Source: Pseudomonadota bacterium (GTDB taxonomy: Bacteria > Pseudomonadota > Gammaproteobacteria > Steroidobacterales > Steroidobacteraceae). From it: a stretch of DNA of 64,000 nucleotides. A program made the translations under genes and the position numbers. Numbering within the stretch: the stretch's first letter is position 1; each line of letters opens with the position of its first letter. The stretch lies in contig JANXUT010000053.1 in the NCBI GenBank assembly GCA_025356075.1, positions 124,001 through 188,000 on the forward strand, read 5' to 3'. Under the pieces are notes generated by a model. It worked only from the letters and a program-made list of their open reading frames with translations. It did no database searches and was not told the origin of the DNA. This document shows positions 26,920 through 35,995 of the stretch, one piece after another.

Positions 26920-27738
26920 CTAGTGGACCGTCGGCTTCTTGAACTTGAGCACGAAGTTGTCCGACTCGCCGATCGCGACGTACTTGGCGCGGTCCTGGTC
27001 GCCCAAGGTCAGCGTCGGCGGCAGCGTCCAGACACCTTTCGGGTAGTCCTTCGTGTCGCGCGGGTTCGCGTTGATCTCGGAGCTGCCGGCGAGCTCGAAG
27101 CCCGCCTTCCTGGCGAGGGTGATCGCGTAGTCCATGCGCACGTAGCCGCTCTGCGCTTTCGGGTCCTGCTTGTCCTCGGCGCGGCCGCGGTGGTCCTCGA
27201 TGCCGAGGATGCCGCCGGGCTTGAGGGCCCTGAAGCACGCGGCGAGCGCCTCGTCCGCGTAGCCGCCCTCCATCCAGTTGTGGAGGTTCCTGAACGTCAG
27301 GATGAGGTCGGCGCTGCCGGGCGGGGCGATGTCGAGGTGCTTGGGGCCGAGCAGCGTCTCGCCGATCGTGCCGTAGCGGTCCTTGTGGGGCGCGGTCCGC
27401 TCGTGCCAGCGCTTGACGACGGCATCCTCCTCGATGTCGCCGGGCGCCGGCAATGCCACCGAGTACTGGCCGTTCATGTGCAGGTAGGGCGCCAGGATCT
27501 CGGTCCAGTAGCCGCCGCCCGGCCAAAGCTCCACGACGTTCTGGTTGGCCTTGAGCCCGAAGAACGCGAGCTCCTCGGCCGGATGGCGGGCGCCATCGCG
27601 GGCGACGAAGTTGGCGCTGCGCTCGGGGCTGGCGATGGCCGCGGCGAGCGCTGGGTCGACCGCGGTCGCGGCCAGGGACACGGGCGCGAGCGGGGCGCTC
27701 GCGAGCAACGAAACGACGAGCCAGGCACCGAGCCGCAT
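26920..27738 (-). CDS. Exported SAM-dependent methyltransferase-like protein
   Basis: Predicted 272-residue protein with a signal peptide ('LVVSLLASAPLAPVSLAATA') followed by a class I methyltransferase fold: motif I-like 'VVELWPGGGYWTEILAP', 'ADLILTFRNLHNW', 'LKPGGILGIEDHRG' and 'ITLARKAGFELAGSSEI'. This matches the COG4798-type 'predicted methyltransferase' family. It is odd because SAM is not known in the periplasm; it may bind another ligand or act before export. ATG 27738 has GAGGA nine bases upstream. Divergent from the aminotransferase gene and convergent with the receptor gene. Confidence 0.82.
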   Translation of the reverse strand: MRLGAWLVVSLLASAPLAPVSLAATAVDPALAAAIASPERSANFVARDGARHPAEELAFFGLKANQNVVELWPGGGYWTEILAPYLHMNGQYSVALPAPGDIEEDAVVKRWHERTAPHKDRYGTIGETLLGPKHLDIAPPGSADLILTFRNLHNWMEGGYADEALAACFRALKPGGILGIEDHRGRAEDKQDPKAQSGYVRMDYAITLARKAGFELAGSSEINANPRDTKDYPKGVWTLPPTLTLGDQDRAKYVAIGESDNFVLKFKKPTVH

Positions 27739-27840
27739 GGGTTGAGTCCTCGAGGGGTGGAAAGCGCGGATTGTACGCTCCAAGCCGCCGCGGGCCCCGC
27801 AAGGCCCGCTAAGCTCGATGCTTGGGCGGTGGAGATGTCC

Positions 27841-29199
27841 ATGAACGTGGGATTCGACCGGGCGGTGCTCGCGGGGTTCCGCGGGCGCGAGGAGAGGGCC
27901 TTCGCGGCGCGCACGCGGCGTTCGGCGGCGCTCGGCCTGCGCGCGGCGGCACACCTGCCCGGCTCGGTACCGATGGCCTGGATGGCGGGGCTCTACCCGA
28001 CCGTGCCCCTCTACGCGGCCGAGGGCGCCGGCAGCCGCTTTCGCGACGTCGACGGCAACGACTACCTCGATTTCAACGTCGGGGACCTCAGCATGTGCGC
28101 GGGGTTCGGCCCGCCGGCGGTCGTCCGGGCGGTCAGCCGCCAGGTCGCGGCCGGCGCCCACTTCCTGCTGCCGACCGAGGATGCGATCTGGGTGGCGGAG
28201 GAGCTCGCGCGGCGCGTGGGTGTCCCGTTCTGGCAGATGACGCTCTCGGCGACGGGCGCCAACACCGAGGTGCTTAGGCTCGCGCGCCTCGCGACCGGCC
28301 GCGAGCGGCTCGTCGTCTTTGGCGGCCACTACCACGGTCACCTCGACGAGGCGCTCGTGCGGCTCGTCGATGGCGCGCTCGAGCCCGACGGCGAGGGGCT
28401 GCCGCGATCGGCGCGCGCCCAGACGCGCGTGTTGCCATTCAACGATCTCGCCGCGCTTGAGGCCGAGCTCGCGGGCGGCGAGGTCGCCCTCGTGCTGACC
28501 GAGCCTGCGCTCACCAACTGCAACGTCGTGCTGCCCGAGGAGGGCTTTCTCGCCGGGGTCCGCGCGCTCACCCGCCGCCACGGCGCGCTCCTCGGCCTCG
28601 ACGAGGCGCACACGTTCCAGTTCGCGCACGGCGGGCTCACGCGCGCCTGGGAGCTCGAGACGGACTTCGTCGTACTCGGCAAGGGGCTCGGCACCGGCAT
28701 CAGCTTCGGGTTCTACGGGATGACGGCGCCGCTTGGCGAGCTCCACGCCCGCTACCTCGCGCGCGACGGCGGGCCGCGCGGGCTCGCGGTCGGTGGCACC
28801 ACGTACGCAAGCGCCGTCGCGGTCGCGGCGGCGCGCGCGGCGCTCGAGGAGCTCCTGCGCCCGGAGGACTACGTGCGCATCGGGGCCCTCGGGCAGAACC
28901 TCGCGGACGGGCTCGAGGCGCACTTCGCCCGGCACGCGCTGCCCTGGCGCGCGTTCCGGCTGGGCCCGCGGTCCGGCTACTGCCTCGAGCCGGCGCTCCC
29001 CGTCAACGGCGCCGAGGCCGCGCGCTCGCTCGACGCCGAGCTCATCGACTTGAGGCGGATCTACATGGCCAACCGCGGCATCTGGGATGCGGTCCAGTCG
29101 GCGGGACCGCAGGTGTCGCTCGTCCACGAAGCCGCGGACATAGCGCGCTACCTCACGGTGGCCGGTGAATTTCTCGGCGAACTGACCGGCCGGGGTTGA
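27841..29199 (+). CDS. Class III PLP-dependent aminotransferase (HemL-like fold)
   Basis: Predicted 452-residue cytoplasmic enzyme. It has the class III / glutamate-1-semialdehyde aminomutase layout: 'DVDGNDYLDFNVGD' near the N-terminus, the PLP phosphate-binding segment 'LSATGANTEVLRLAR', 'FGGHYHGH', the cofactor aspartate in 'GLDEAHTFQ' (D254) and the Schiff-base lysine K281 in 'VVLGKGLGTG'. It is not HemL itself, because the diagnostic segments around D254 and K281 differ and the N-terminus is long. ATG 27841 is preferred because GGTGGAG lies six bases upstream; ATG 27835 is in frame. No pathway partner is adjacent, so the substrate is open. Confidence 0.85.
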   Translation: MNVGFDRAVLAGFRGREERAFAARTRRSAALGLRAAAHLPGSVPMAWMAGLYPTVPLYAAEGAGSRFRDVDGNDYLDFNVGDLSMCAGFGPPAVVRAVSRQVAAGAHFLLPTEDAIWVAEELARRVGVPFWQMTLSATGANTEVLRLARLATGRERLVVFGGHYHGHLDEALVRLVDGALEPDGEGLPRSARAQTRVLPFNDLAALEAELAGGEVALVLTEPALTNCNVVLPEEGFLAGVRALTRRHGALLGLDEAHTFQFAHGGLTRAWELETDFVVLGKGLGTGISFGFYGMTAPLGELHARYLARDGGPRGLAVGGTTYASAVAVAAARAALEELLRPEDYVRIGALGQNLADGLEAHFARHALPWRAFRLGPRSGYCLEPALPVNGAEAARSLDAELIDLRRIYMANRGIWDAVQSAGPQVSLVHEAADIARYLTVAGEFLGELTGRG

Positions 29200-29217
29200 G
29201 CGGGCCGACGCCCGCCG

Positions 29218-29748
29218 TCAGGCGCTCTCGAGGCTGAGTGCGAGCACCCGATCGGTCTGCTCGGAACGCCCGAGCAGGAACGTCGCGACCCCGACGTCCC
29301 GAAAGCCCATCTTCTTGTAGAAGCCGAGCGCGCGCGGGTTCTCCTGCCACGCCGTCAGCCACAAGGTCGCGGCGCCGCGGGCGCTCGCCTCCGCGCGCGC
29401 CGCCAGCATGAGCGCGGGCGCGAGCCCGCGGCCGTGCCAGGCGTGATCGACGTAGAAGCGCTTCACCTCGCACGCCGGCGCGCCCTCGACCACCGGGTGC
29501 CGGGCGCCGGCGCGGATCACCGTGTAGCCCACGATCGACCCGGCCACGACCGCGAGGAGGCAGGCGCCGTCGGGATCGGCGATCTCGCGTGCCTGGATGT
29601 CCGCGCCGAAGGTGCGTTCGAGATGCAGCGCCATGTCCTTGGGATCGTTGACCGTCGCGTAGGTGTCGGTGAAGCAGCGCCGCGCGAACTCGGCGAGTGC
29701 GGCCGCGTCAGCCGCCGTTGCATGGCGGATGTCGGCGGCGGTGTTCAC
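29218..29748 (-). CDS. GNAT-family N-acetyltransferase
   Basis: Predicted 176-residue acetyltransferase. The acetyl-CoA binding segment is 'HAWHGRGLAPALM' (Q/RxxGxG/A type), preceded by 'CEVKRFYVD' and followed by 'ALGFYKKMGFRDVG', the typical C-terminal part of the fold. 'FTDTYATVND' at the start resembles members that modify small molecules or ribosomal proteins. GTG 29748 overlaps the stop of the PHA-type gene (GTGA), which makes it the last gene of the long operon from aroQ. Substrate unknown. Confidence 0.85.
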   Translation of the reverse strand: MNTAADIRHATAADAAALAEFARRCFTDTYATVNDPKDMALHLERTFGADIQAREIADPDGACLLAVVAGSIVGYTVIRAGARHPVVEGAPACEVKRFYVDHAWHGRGLAPALMLAARAEASARGAATLWLTAWQENPRALGFYKKMGFRDVGVATFLLGRSEQTDRVLALSLESA

Positions 29749-30023
29749 GGCGCTAGCTCCCGGTCGAGGATGCGGGCGATCTCGGCCTCGGCGCGGGCGC
29801 GAAAGAGCGCGAGCGGGAACTTGAGCTCGGCCTCGACGGTGATGTCGGCGGCCCCGAGCGTGACCTCGCCCGCGACGCTCGCGTGCTCGATCTTCAGCAC
29901 CTCGCCCTGCCAGTGGCAGCGCGCGCCGAATCGCTCGGTGATGCGAAGCGCCGCGCGGTCGATGCGCTCGCGCGCATCGGGGGCGGCGAGGGAGTGCTGG
30001 CGCCTGATCGAGAGCCGGCTCAC
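29745..30023 (-). CDS. Polyhydroxyalkanoic acid system family protein
   Basis: Predicted 92-residue protein. It resembles the PHA_gran_rgn family of small proteins often found near polyhydroxyalkanoate genes: 'ARERIDRAALRITERFG', 'WQGEVLKIEHASVAGEVTLG' and 'LKFPLALFRARAEAEI'. No PHA gene lies in the window, so a link to granules is only by family name. GTG 30023 overlaps the purD stop (GTGA). Confidence 0.7.
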   Translation of the reverse strand: MSRLSIRRQHSLAAPDARERIDRAALRITERFGARCHWQGEVLKIEHASVAGEVTLGAADITVEAELKFPLALFRARAEAEIARILDRELAP

Positions 30024-31318
30024 GGCGCATGGCCGGCGGCGTCCTCGCGCACGATGGCGCGATAGCCGATGTCGTGGCGGAACTGCATGCCGGCGAACTT
30101 GACCGCCGCGACGAGCGCATAGGCCGCCGCCTGCGCGCCTCGAACGCTCGTGCCGAGCCCGACCGCGCAGAGCACGCGCCCGCCTGCGGTGACGGTCGCG
30201 CCGTTGACGGTGCCGGTGCCGGCGTGGAACACCTTGCCCGGGCGCCCGGCGGCAGCGGCGAGGCCGTGGATAGGATCGCCGAGGATGGGCGCCTCGGGGT
30301 AGCCGCGCGCTGCGAGCACGACGCCGACCGCGGCGCGGGGGTCCCACTCGGCGCGCGTCCTCGCGAGGCGGCCCTCGAGCGCGGCCTCGACGAGGAGCGT
30401 CAAATCCGAGTTGAGCCGCATCAGGATCGGCTGCGTCTCCGGGTCGCCGAAGCGGCAATTGAACTCGAGCACGTTTGGCGTGCCGTCGGGCGCGACCATG
30501 ATGCCGGCGTAGAGGAATCCCGTGTACGGCGTGCCATCGGCCCTGAGCCCGGCGACCGTGGGCAGGATCACCTCGCGCATGATCCGTTCGTGCTGGGCCT
30601 GCGTCACGACCGGCGCGGGTGAATAGGCGCCCATGCCGCCGGTGTTCGGCCCCTGGTCGCCATCGGCGAGGCGCTTGTGGTCCTGCGAAGTCGCCAGCGG
30701 CAGGACGTGCTCGCCATCGACCATGACGATGAAGCTCGCCTCCTCGCCCTCGAGGAATTCCTCGACGACGACGGTGCTGCCGGCCGCGCCGAAGTCCCCC
30801 GCGAACATGCCCTCGACCGCCGCGAGTGCCTCGGCGTGGCTCGTCGCGATGATGACGCCCTTGCCCGAGGCCAGGCCATCGGCCTTGACGACGAGCGGCA
30901 GGCGCTGCGCGCGCACGAAGCCGGCATCGAAGGTCTCGCGCGTGAACTTCGCGTAGCCGGCTGTCGGGATCAGGTGGCGCTTCAGGAAATCCTTGCTGAA
31001 GGCCTTGGAGCCCTCGAGCCTGGCGCAGGCGGCCGATGGCCCGAAGCACTTCAGGCCCGCGGCCGTGAATACGTCGACGACGCCGAGCACGAGCGGCGCC
31101 TCGGGACCGACGATCGTGAGGTCGATGCGCTCCTCCTGCGCGAAGTCCCGGAGCGCCACGAGGTCGGTCGCGGCGATCGCGACGTTCTCGCAGCGCGGCT
31201 CCAGGGCAGTGCCGGCGTTGCCCGGCGCGACGAACACGTGGCTCACGCGCGGCGAGGCGGCGACCTTCCAGGCGAGCGCGTGCTCGCGGCCACCGGATCC
31301 GATGATCAGTACTCGCAT
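30020..31318 (-). CDS. purD: Phosphoribosylamine-glycine ligase
   Basis: Predicted 432-residue ATP-grasp enzyme, second step of purine synthesis (phosphoribosylamine + glycine + ATP to GAR). N-terminal 'MRVLIIGSGGREHALAWK', 'FVAPGNAGTA', then 'SKAFSKDFLKRHLIPTAGY', 'KADGLASGKGV' and 'EFNCRFGDPETQP' with metal-binding residues. Length matches the family. It follows purH with six bases between and overlaps the PHA-type gene, so all are one operon. Confidence 0.97.
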   Translation of the reverse strand: MRVLIIGSGGREHALAWKVAASPRVSHVFVAPGNAGTALEPRCENVAIAATDLVALRDFAQEERIDLTIVGPEAPLVLGVVDVFTAAGLKCFGPSAACARLEGSKAFSKDFLKRHLIPTAGYAKFTRETFDAGFVRAQRLPLVVKADGLASGKGVIIATSHAEALAAVEGMFAGDFGAAGSTVVVEEFLEGEEASFIVMVDGEHVLPLATSQDHKRLADGDQGPNTGGMGAYSPAPVVTQAQHERIMREVILPTVAGLRADGTPYTGFLYAGIMVAPDGTPNVLEFNCRFGDPETQPILMRLNSDLTLLVEAALEGRLARTRAEWDPRAAVGVVLAARGYPEAPILGDPIHGLAAAAGRPGKVFHAGTGTVNGATVTAGGRVLCAVGLGTSVRGAQAAAYALVAAVKFAGMQFRHDIGYRAIVREDAAGHAP

Positions 31319-31324
31319 CGGCGG

Positions 31325-32920
31325 CTAGTGCCTGAAATGCCGCATGCCGGTGAACACCATCGCCATGCCGTGCTCGTCGGCCGCGGCGATGACTTCCTGG
31401 TCGCGCATCGAGCCGCCCGGCTGGATCACCGCTGCGATGCCGATCTCGGCGGCGACGTCGAGGCCGTCGCGAAACGGCAGGAACGCATCGGACGCCATCG
31501 CCGCGCCCTTGACCTCAAGCTTCGCGTCGGCCGCTTTCAGTGCCGCGATGCGGCTCGACACGACGCGGCTCATCTGCCCCGCGCCGATGCCGACGGTGAG
31601 CCGGCCCCGCGCGTAGACAATCGCGTTCGACTTCACGTACTTGCAGACGCGCCAGGCGAAGAGCAGGTCCTCGAGCTCATCGGGCGAGGGCGCACGGCGC
31701 GTGACGACCTTGAGCCCGCTCGCCGTGATGGCGCCCGCGTCGCGCTCCTGGGCGAGGAGGCCGCCGCCGACGCTGCGGTACTCGAGCGCGCCGGGCGAGG
31801 CGGATTCGAGCGCGCCGGTCGCGAGCACGCGGACGTTCTGCTTGGTCTGGGTGATCGCAAGCGCCGCGGGGTCGGCCGCGGGCGCGATGATGATCTCGAC
31901 GAACTGCCGCTCGATGATCGCGCTCGCGGTCGCCGCATCGAGCGGCCGGTTGAAGGCGATCACGCCGCCGAACGCCGAGGTCGGGTCGGTGCGGTAGGCC
32001 TGCTCGTAGGCGGCGCGCGGCTCATTCCCGAGCGCGACGCCGCAGGGATTCGCGTGCTTGACGATCACGCAGGCGGGCGCCTCGAACTGCCGCACGCACT
32101 CGAGCGCGGTGTCCGCATCGGCGATGTTGTTGTAGGAGAGTTCCTTGCCCTGCAGCTGCCGCGCGGCGGCGATGCTGCCCGGCCGCCCCACCGGCTCCTG
32201 GTAGAACGCGCCCGACTGGTGCGGGTTCTCGCCGTAGCGAAGGTCGAGCTTCTTGATGAACTTAAGCTCGAGCGACTCAGGATACGTTGCGCGCGCCGGG
32301 GCGGCGGCGCGCGCGAGCCAGGCCGCGACGGCGGTGTCGTAGCGCGCCGTGTGCGCGTAGGCGCTCGTCGCGAGCCGCTGCCGGAGCGTGAAGTCGGTGC
32401 CGCCGCGCGCCAGCGCCTCGAGCACGGCGGCGTAGTCGGCGGGATCGACGAGCACCGTGACGGAGGCGTGGTTCTTGGCGGCGGCGCGCAGCATCGCGGG
32501 GCCGCCGATGTCGATGTTCTCGACGCCCTCCTCGTAGCTCACGCCCGCGCGCGCGACGGTCGCCTCGAACGGATAGAGGTTGACGACCAGCAGGTCGATC
32601 GGCTCGATGCCGTGGCTCTGCATGACGGCCTCGTCGGTGCCGCGCCGGCCGAGGAGGCCGCCGTGCACGCGCGGGTGCAGCGTCTTGAGGCGCCCGTCCA
32701 TGATCTCGGGAAAGCCCGTGTAGCTCGAGACCTCGCTGACGGCGAGGCCCGCCTCCTTGAGGAGCCGCGCGGTGCCGCCGGTCGAGAGGAGCAGGACGCC
32801 GTGGGCGGCGAGTGCGCGCGCCAGCTCCACAACGCCTGCTTTGTCGGAGACGCTCAAGAGCGCGCGGCGAATCGGCGTCAGGCCCGCCGGTACGCCGGCA
32901 GGCTCATTCGACAAGGTCAT
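31325..32920 (-). CDS. purH: Bifunctional AICAR transformylase / IMP cyclohydrolase
   Basis: Predicted 531-residue enzyme for the last two steps of IMP synthesis. The N-terminal cyclohydrolase half starts at '[17 protein letters not shown]' and has '[11 protein letters not shown]' and '[20 protein letters not shown]'. The C-terminal transformylase half has '[14 protein letters not shown]', '[12 protein letters not shown]', 'AFNRPLD' and ends '[14 protein letters not shown]'. Its start lies inside the end of fis (17-bp overlap) in the order dusB-fis-purH-purD. Confidence 0.97.
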   Translation of the reverse strand: MTLSNEPAGVPAGLTPIRRALLSVSDKAGVVELARALAAHGVLLLSTGGTARLLKEAGLAVSEVSSYTGFPEIMDGRLKTLHPRVHGGLLGRRGTDEAVMQSHGIEPIDLLVVNLYPFEATVARAGVSYEEGVENIDIGGPAMLRAAAKNHASVTVLVDPADYAAVLEALARGGTDFTLRQRLATSAYAHTARYDTAVAAWLARAAAPARATYPESLELKFIKKLDLRYGENPHQSGAFYQEPVGRPGSIAAARQLQGKELSYNNIADADTALECVRQFEAPACVIVKHANPCGVALGNEPRAAYEQAYRTDPTSAFGGVIAFNRPLDAATASAIIERQFVEIIIAPAADPAALAITQTKQNVRVLATGALESASPGALEYRSVGGGLLAQERDAGAITASGLKVVTRRAPSPDELEDLLFAWRVCKYVKSNAIVYARGRLTVGIGAGQMSRVVSSRIAALKAADAKLEVKGAAMASDAFLPFRDGLDVAAEIGIAAVIQPGGSMRDQEVIAAADEHGMAMVFTGMRHFRH

Positions 32921-33209
32921 AGTCCTCGAGCTTGCGCCGCAGCGTGCCGCGGTTGATGCCGAGGATCTCCGCGGCGCGGCACTGGTTGCCGGCGGCGTAG
33001 CGCATGACCGCGCGAAACAGCGGCTCCTCCACCTCGCGCATCACGAGCGAGTAAAGACCCGCCGGTCGATGACCGTTCAATCGATCGAAGTACGCGCCAA
33101 GCGCGGCTTCGGCGTGGTCCCTGAGCGGCACGTCGCCGAGCGCGCCGCGCGTGGGCGGTCGTGCCACGATCTCGCGACGCGGCCGCGTCGCCTTCCTTGC
33201 GTTCGCCAT
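32904..33209 (-). CDS. fis: DNA-binding protein Fis
   Basis: Predicted 101-residue nucleoid protein that bends DNA and activates rRNA and tRNA promoters in fast growth. The core '[20 protein letters not shown]' is the dimerisation helix pair and '[20 protein letters not shown]' is the helix-turn-helix. The N-terminus is Arg-rich and longer than the usual flexible arm. It sits after dusB, as in other Gammaproteobacteria, which supports the call over NtrC-type Fis domains. ATG 33209 used. Confidence 0.95.
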   Translation of the reverse strand: MANARKATRPRREIVARPPTRGALGDVPLRDHAEAALGAYFDRLNGHRPAGLYSLVMREVEEPLFRAVMRYAAGNQCRAAEILGINRGTLRRKLEDYDLVE

Positions 33210-33278
33210 CTGTCAGCCCCGTCCCCGTCTCGCCGGATGCGGGCGATTGCCTAGCGCATCACCTTCGCGTTCTCGCCG

Positions 33279-34370
33279 CTACCCCACGGCGCGGCGGCGC
33301 CATTCCGGCCCGTGTTGCCCCCCATCACCCGGCGCGTCCGTGGTCGCGGCGCTCGCCGCGTCGAACCACTCGCACACCAGCCGACGCTGCACCGACACCG
33401 ATTCTGCGACGCGCACTTCCCGGAAGAGCGCGTCGGGGTCGCGCTCGGGCGCGACGCTCCGATCAGGATCCTGGTGGGCCGGTCTCGTGCTGCCACCAAA
33501 GGCGGCGTCGCGATACCAGCCAAAATGTTTCCGTGCCACCCGCACACCTGCGTGCTCGCCGTAGAAGGCGTACAGCTGTTCGAAGTGCGCAAGCATGATA
33601 TCACGGACCTCGGCGAGCGCCGGCGGCGCGAGCGTCGCGCCGGTGGCGAGAAAGTGCTTGAGTTGATTGAAGATCCACGGCCGCCCCTGCGCCGCGCGAC
33701 CGATCATCAAGGCATCTGCGCCCGTCTCTTCGAGTACTGCTCGCGCTTTCGCGCCGGAGTCGATGTCGCCGTTCGCAAAAACCGGAATGCGCACGGCGTC
33801 CTTGATGGCGCGGATCGTCTGGTACTCGGCGGCGCCCTCGTAGTGATCGGCGCGCGTGCGCCCGTGGACCGCGAGCGCCGCGATACCGGCTGCCTCGGCG
33901 AGCCGTGCGATCGCAACGCCGTTGCGATTGTCGCGGTCCCAGCCGGTACGGATCTTGAGCGTGACCGGCACGTCGACGGCAGCCACGACGGCCGCGAGGA
34001 TCGCCCCGACCAGAGTCTCATCACGCAGGAGCGCCGAGCCCGCCGCCTTGTTGCAGACCTTCTTCGCCGGGCAGCCCATGTTGATGTCGATGATCTGCGC
34101 GCCAGCATCGGCGTTCAGACGCGCCGCCTCGACCATCGCCGCGACGTCGCCGCCGGCGATCTGCACGACGCGCGGTTCCGGCTCCCCGGCGTGGTCCATC
34201 CTGAGGCGCGACTTCTTCGTGCCCCAGAGCCTGACGTCGCTCGTCACCATCTCGGAGGCCGCAACCCCTGCGCCGAGCCGGCGGCAGAGCATCCGGAACG
34301 GCCGGTCGGTCACGCCCGCCATCGGCGCGAGCGCGAGCGGCGTGGCGAGCGTGTAGGGACCGAGGCGCAT
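33279..34370 (-). CDS. dusB: tRNA-dihydrouridine synthase B
   Basis: Predicted 363-residue FMN enzyme that reduces uridine in the tRNA D-loop. TIM-barrel motifs: 'LALAPMAGVTDRPFR', 'INMGCPAKKVCNKAAGSALL' with catalytic C100, 'LKIRTGWD', 'VHGRTRADHY', 'PVFANGDI' and 'IGRAAQGRPWIF'. ATG 34370 overlaps the DUF3426 stop. After 'RKHFGWYRDAAFGG' the usual helical C-terminal domain is partly replaced by a polar stretch before 'VRVAESVSVQRRLVCEWFDA'; this could be an insertion or a compensated frameshift. Followed by fis 69 bp later. Confidence 0.93.
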   Translation of the reverse strand: MRLGPYTLATPLALAPMAGVTDRPFRMLCRRLGAGVAASEMVTSDVRLWGTKKSRLRMDHAGEPEPRVVQIAGGDVAAMVEAARLNADAGAQIIDINMGCPAKKVCNKAAGSALLRDETLVGAILAAVVAAVDVPVTLKIRTGWDRDNRNGVAIARLAEAAGIAALAVHGRTRADHYEGAAEYQTIRAIKDAVRIPVFANGDIDSGAKARAVLEETGADALMIGRAAQGRPWIFNQLKHFLATGATLAPPALAEVRDIMLAHFEQLYAFYGEHAGVRVARKHFGWYRDAAFGGSTRPAHQDPDRSVAPERDPDALFREVRVAESVSVQRRLVCEWFDAASAATTDAPGDGGQHGPEWRRRAVG

Positions 34371-35986
34371 CAGCCGCCGCCCGCGGGCTTCGCCTCGGTG
34401 CCGCAGTTGAGCGCGCCCGCGCGCGCGAGGCACACGTCGAGTTCGAACCCGACAGCCTGGCTACCGGGGTCGGCGAGGCTCAGGTCCGCATCGGCGCGCG
34501 CGCCGGGGGCGAGGAGCTGCGCCGGGGCCGTCCGGCCCGGCAGGTACTCCGCCGGCGTGAACTCGCGGCGCGCGACCTTCGCGCCGAAGCGATCCTCGAG
34601 CGTGACGCGGAGCAGCGGGTAGGGCTGCGCGCGGCGCGCGCGGTTGACGACGCTGGCGCGAAGCCTGAGCGAGCCCGGCGCGTTGTCGGTTGCCGCGCCC
34701 CACTGCTTGACGTCGTAGGCGCCCAAGTCCCAGTGCGGCTCGAGCGGCATCCCGAGGCGCGCATAGAGCGCGGCGATGGGAGCGCCAATGCCATCCACCG
34801 CGCCGAGCGCGTCGCGGTTGTGATGCAGGACCTGGACGAGGAGGAGGAGCGTGAGCGCAACGGCGCCCGCGGCCGGTAGCACGCGCGAGCGGCGTGGCCG
34901 CGCAGGCTGCTCCTCGACGACGAGACCGGAGTCATCCGGCGGGAACTCGTAGGGCGCGATCTCGGGCGGCGCGCGCTGCACGAGAGGTGCGGCGGCAGCC
35001 GCTCCGAGCGGCATGTTGCCGTGACCGGGGTCGAACCACGCATCCTCGATGTTGATGGCGCCATCGGCCGCGACCGATTCTGCCTCGGCGTCGGCCTCGG
35101 GCGCAGGAGTGGGCTCGGCCCGCGCGCTCGCCGCGGGGGGCGCGGGCGAAGCCGGCGGCTTGGCGGACTTCATGCCCGCGAGCTCGAGCTCGAGGAGTGC
35201 GTACTCGTCGGTGCGCGAGAGCGCGTCGTCCTCGGCGAGCGTGAGCTCCCCGGCCGCTTCGACCGCGCGGCTGTCGCCGTCTCGTATCGCGGGCGAGGGC
35301 ATCGGCTCGTCGATCAGGCTCAGGAGCTGCTCGGCGGCCGTTGAGTCCGGCTGCGAGAGTCCCTCGAGGTCGCCGAGGTTGATGTCGAGGGGCGTGATCG
35401 TGTCGGTGCCGTCCTCGGCCACGAACACGCGGTCCCATTGCCCGGGCGGCACGTTGAACTCGAGTCCCGACTCGGCCGCCTCGGCGCCCGAGCCCGCCTC
35501 GCCGCCGAGGACGATGTTCTCGACATCGGTCGGCTCGAGGACGTTGACGTCGTCCGCGTGTTCGGGCTCCGGTGCCCTCGGCGCGGCCCGGGCCTTGAGC
35601 GCGGCGCGCTGGCGGGCCAGCTCCGCGTCGTGGGCGAGCGCCGCGGCGATCTCGGCGAGCGCCCGATCCTCATCGACCGAGGGCGTCGTGCGGGTCGCCG
35701 GCGCGCTGGTGCGGGGCGCCGGGGATGTGGGCTGCCGCGCGGCCGGGGGCGGTGGCACGGCGGCGGCTGGTGGTGGAGGCGGTGGTGTCGCAGCAGCGGG
35801 TGGCGGCGGCGGCGTCACGGTCTCCGGAGCCGGGGCGGGCGCCTCGCTGTCGACCTCATCGGTCAGGAATCTGAGCGCGTCGAAGTTGGCATCGCAGACG
35901 CCGCAACGGACCTGGCCCTGCGCGGCGCGCAGCACCGTCGCCGTGACCCGGAATACCGTGCCGCACTCCGGACACTGTGTGAACAC
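34370..35986 (-). CDS. Zinc-ribbon and DUF3426 single-pass membrane protein
   Basis: Predicted 538-residue protein. N-terminal zinc ribbon with C5, C8, C28 and C31 ('CPECGTVF', 'CGVCDANF'), then a very long linker rich in Pro, Ala and Glu (about residues 45-360), one membrane helix near 370-395 ('VLPAAGAVALTLLLLVQVL') and a C-terminal DUF3426 domain ('LRASVVNRA', 'PYPLLRVTLEDRFG', 'GFELDVCLA'). Members are usually 200-400 residues, so the linker is extended here. Function unknown; the zinc ribbon faces the cytoplasm. GTG 35986 has GAGG seven bases upstream, within the end of prmA. Confidence 0.82.
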   Translation of the reverse strand: MFTQCPECGTVFRVTATVLRAAQGQVRCGVCDANFDALRFLTDEVDSEAPAPAPETVTPPPPPAAATPPPPPPAAAVPPPPAARQPTSPAPRTSAPATRTTPSVDEDRALAEIAAALAHDAELARQRAALKARAAPRAPEPEHADDVNVLEPTDVENIVLGGEAGSGAEAAESGLEFNVPPGQWDRVFVAEDGTDTITPLDINLGDLEGLSQPDSTAAEQLLSLIDEPMPSPAIRDGDSRAVEAAGELTLAEDDALSRTDEYALLELELAGMKSAKPPASPAPPAASARAEPTPAPEADAEAESVAADGAINIEDAWFDPGHGNMPLGAAAAAPLVQRAPPEIAPYEFPPDDSGLVVEEQPARPRRSRVLPAAGAVALTLLLLVQVLHHNRDALGAVDGIGAPIAALYARLGMPLEPHWDLGAYDVKQWGAATDNAPGSLRLRASVVNRARRAQPYPLLRVTLEDRFGAKVARREFTPAEYLPGRTAPAQLLAPGARADADLSLADPGSQAVGFELDVCLARAGALNCGTEAKPAGGG

Positions 35987-35995
35987 GTGGCTGCC

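Noticed and set aside
27841..29199. Calling the aminotransferase hemL
   Set aside because: The fold is the same but segments around D254 and K281 and the N-terminal region differ from glutamate-1-semialdehyde aminomutase.
29200..29217. Hairpin GCGGGC/GCCCGC as a bidirectional terminator
   Set aside because: Only six base pairs and no T-run on either strand.
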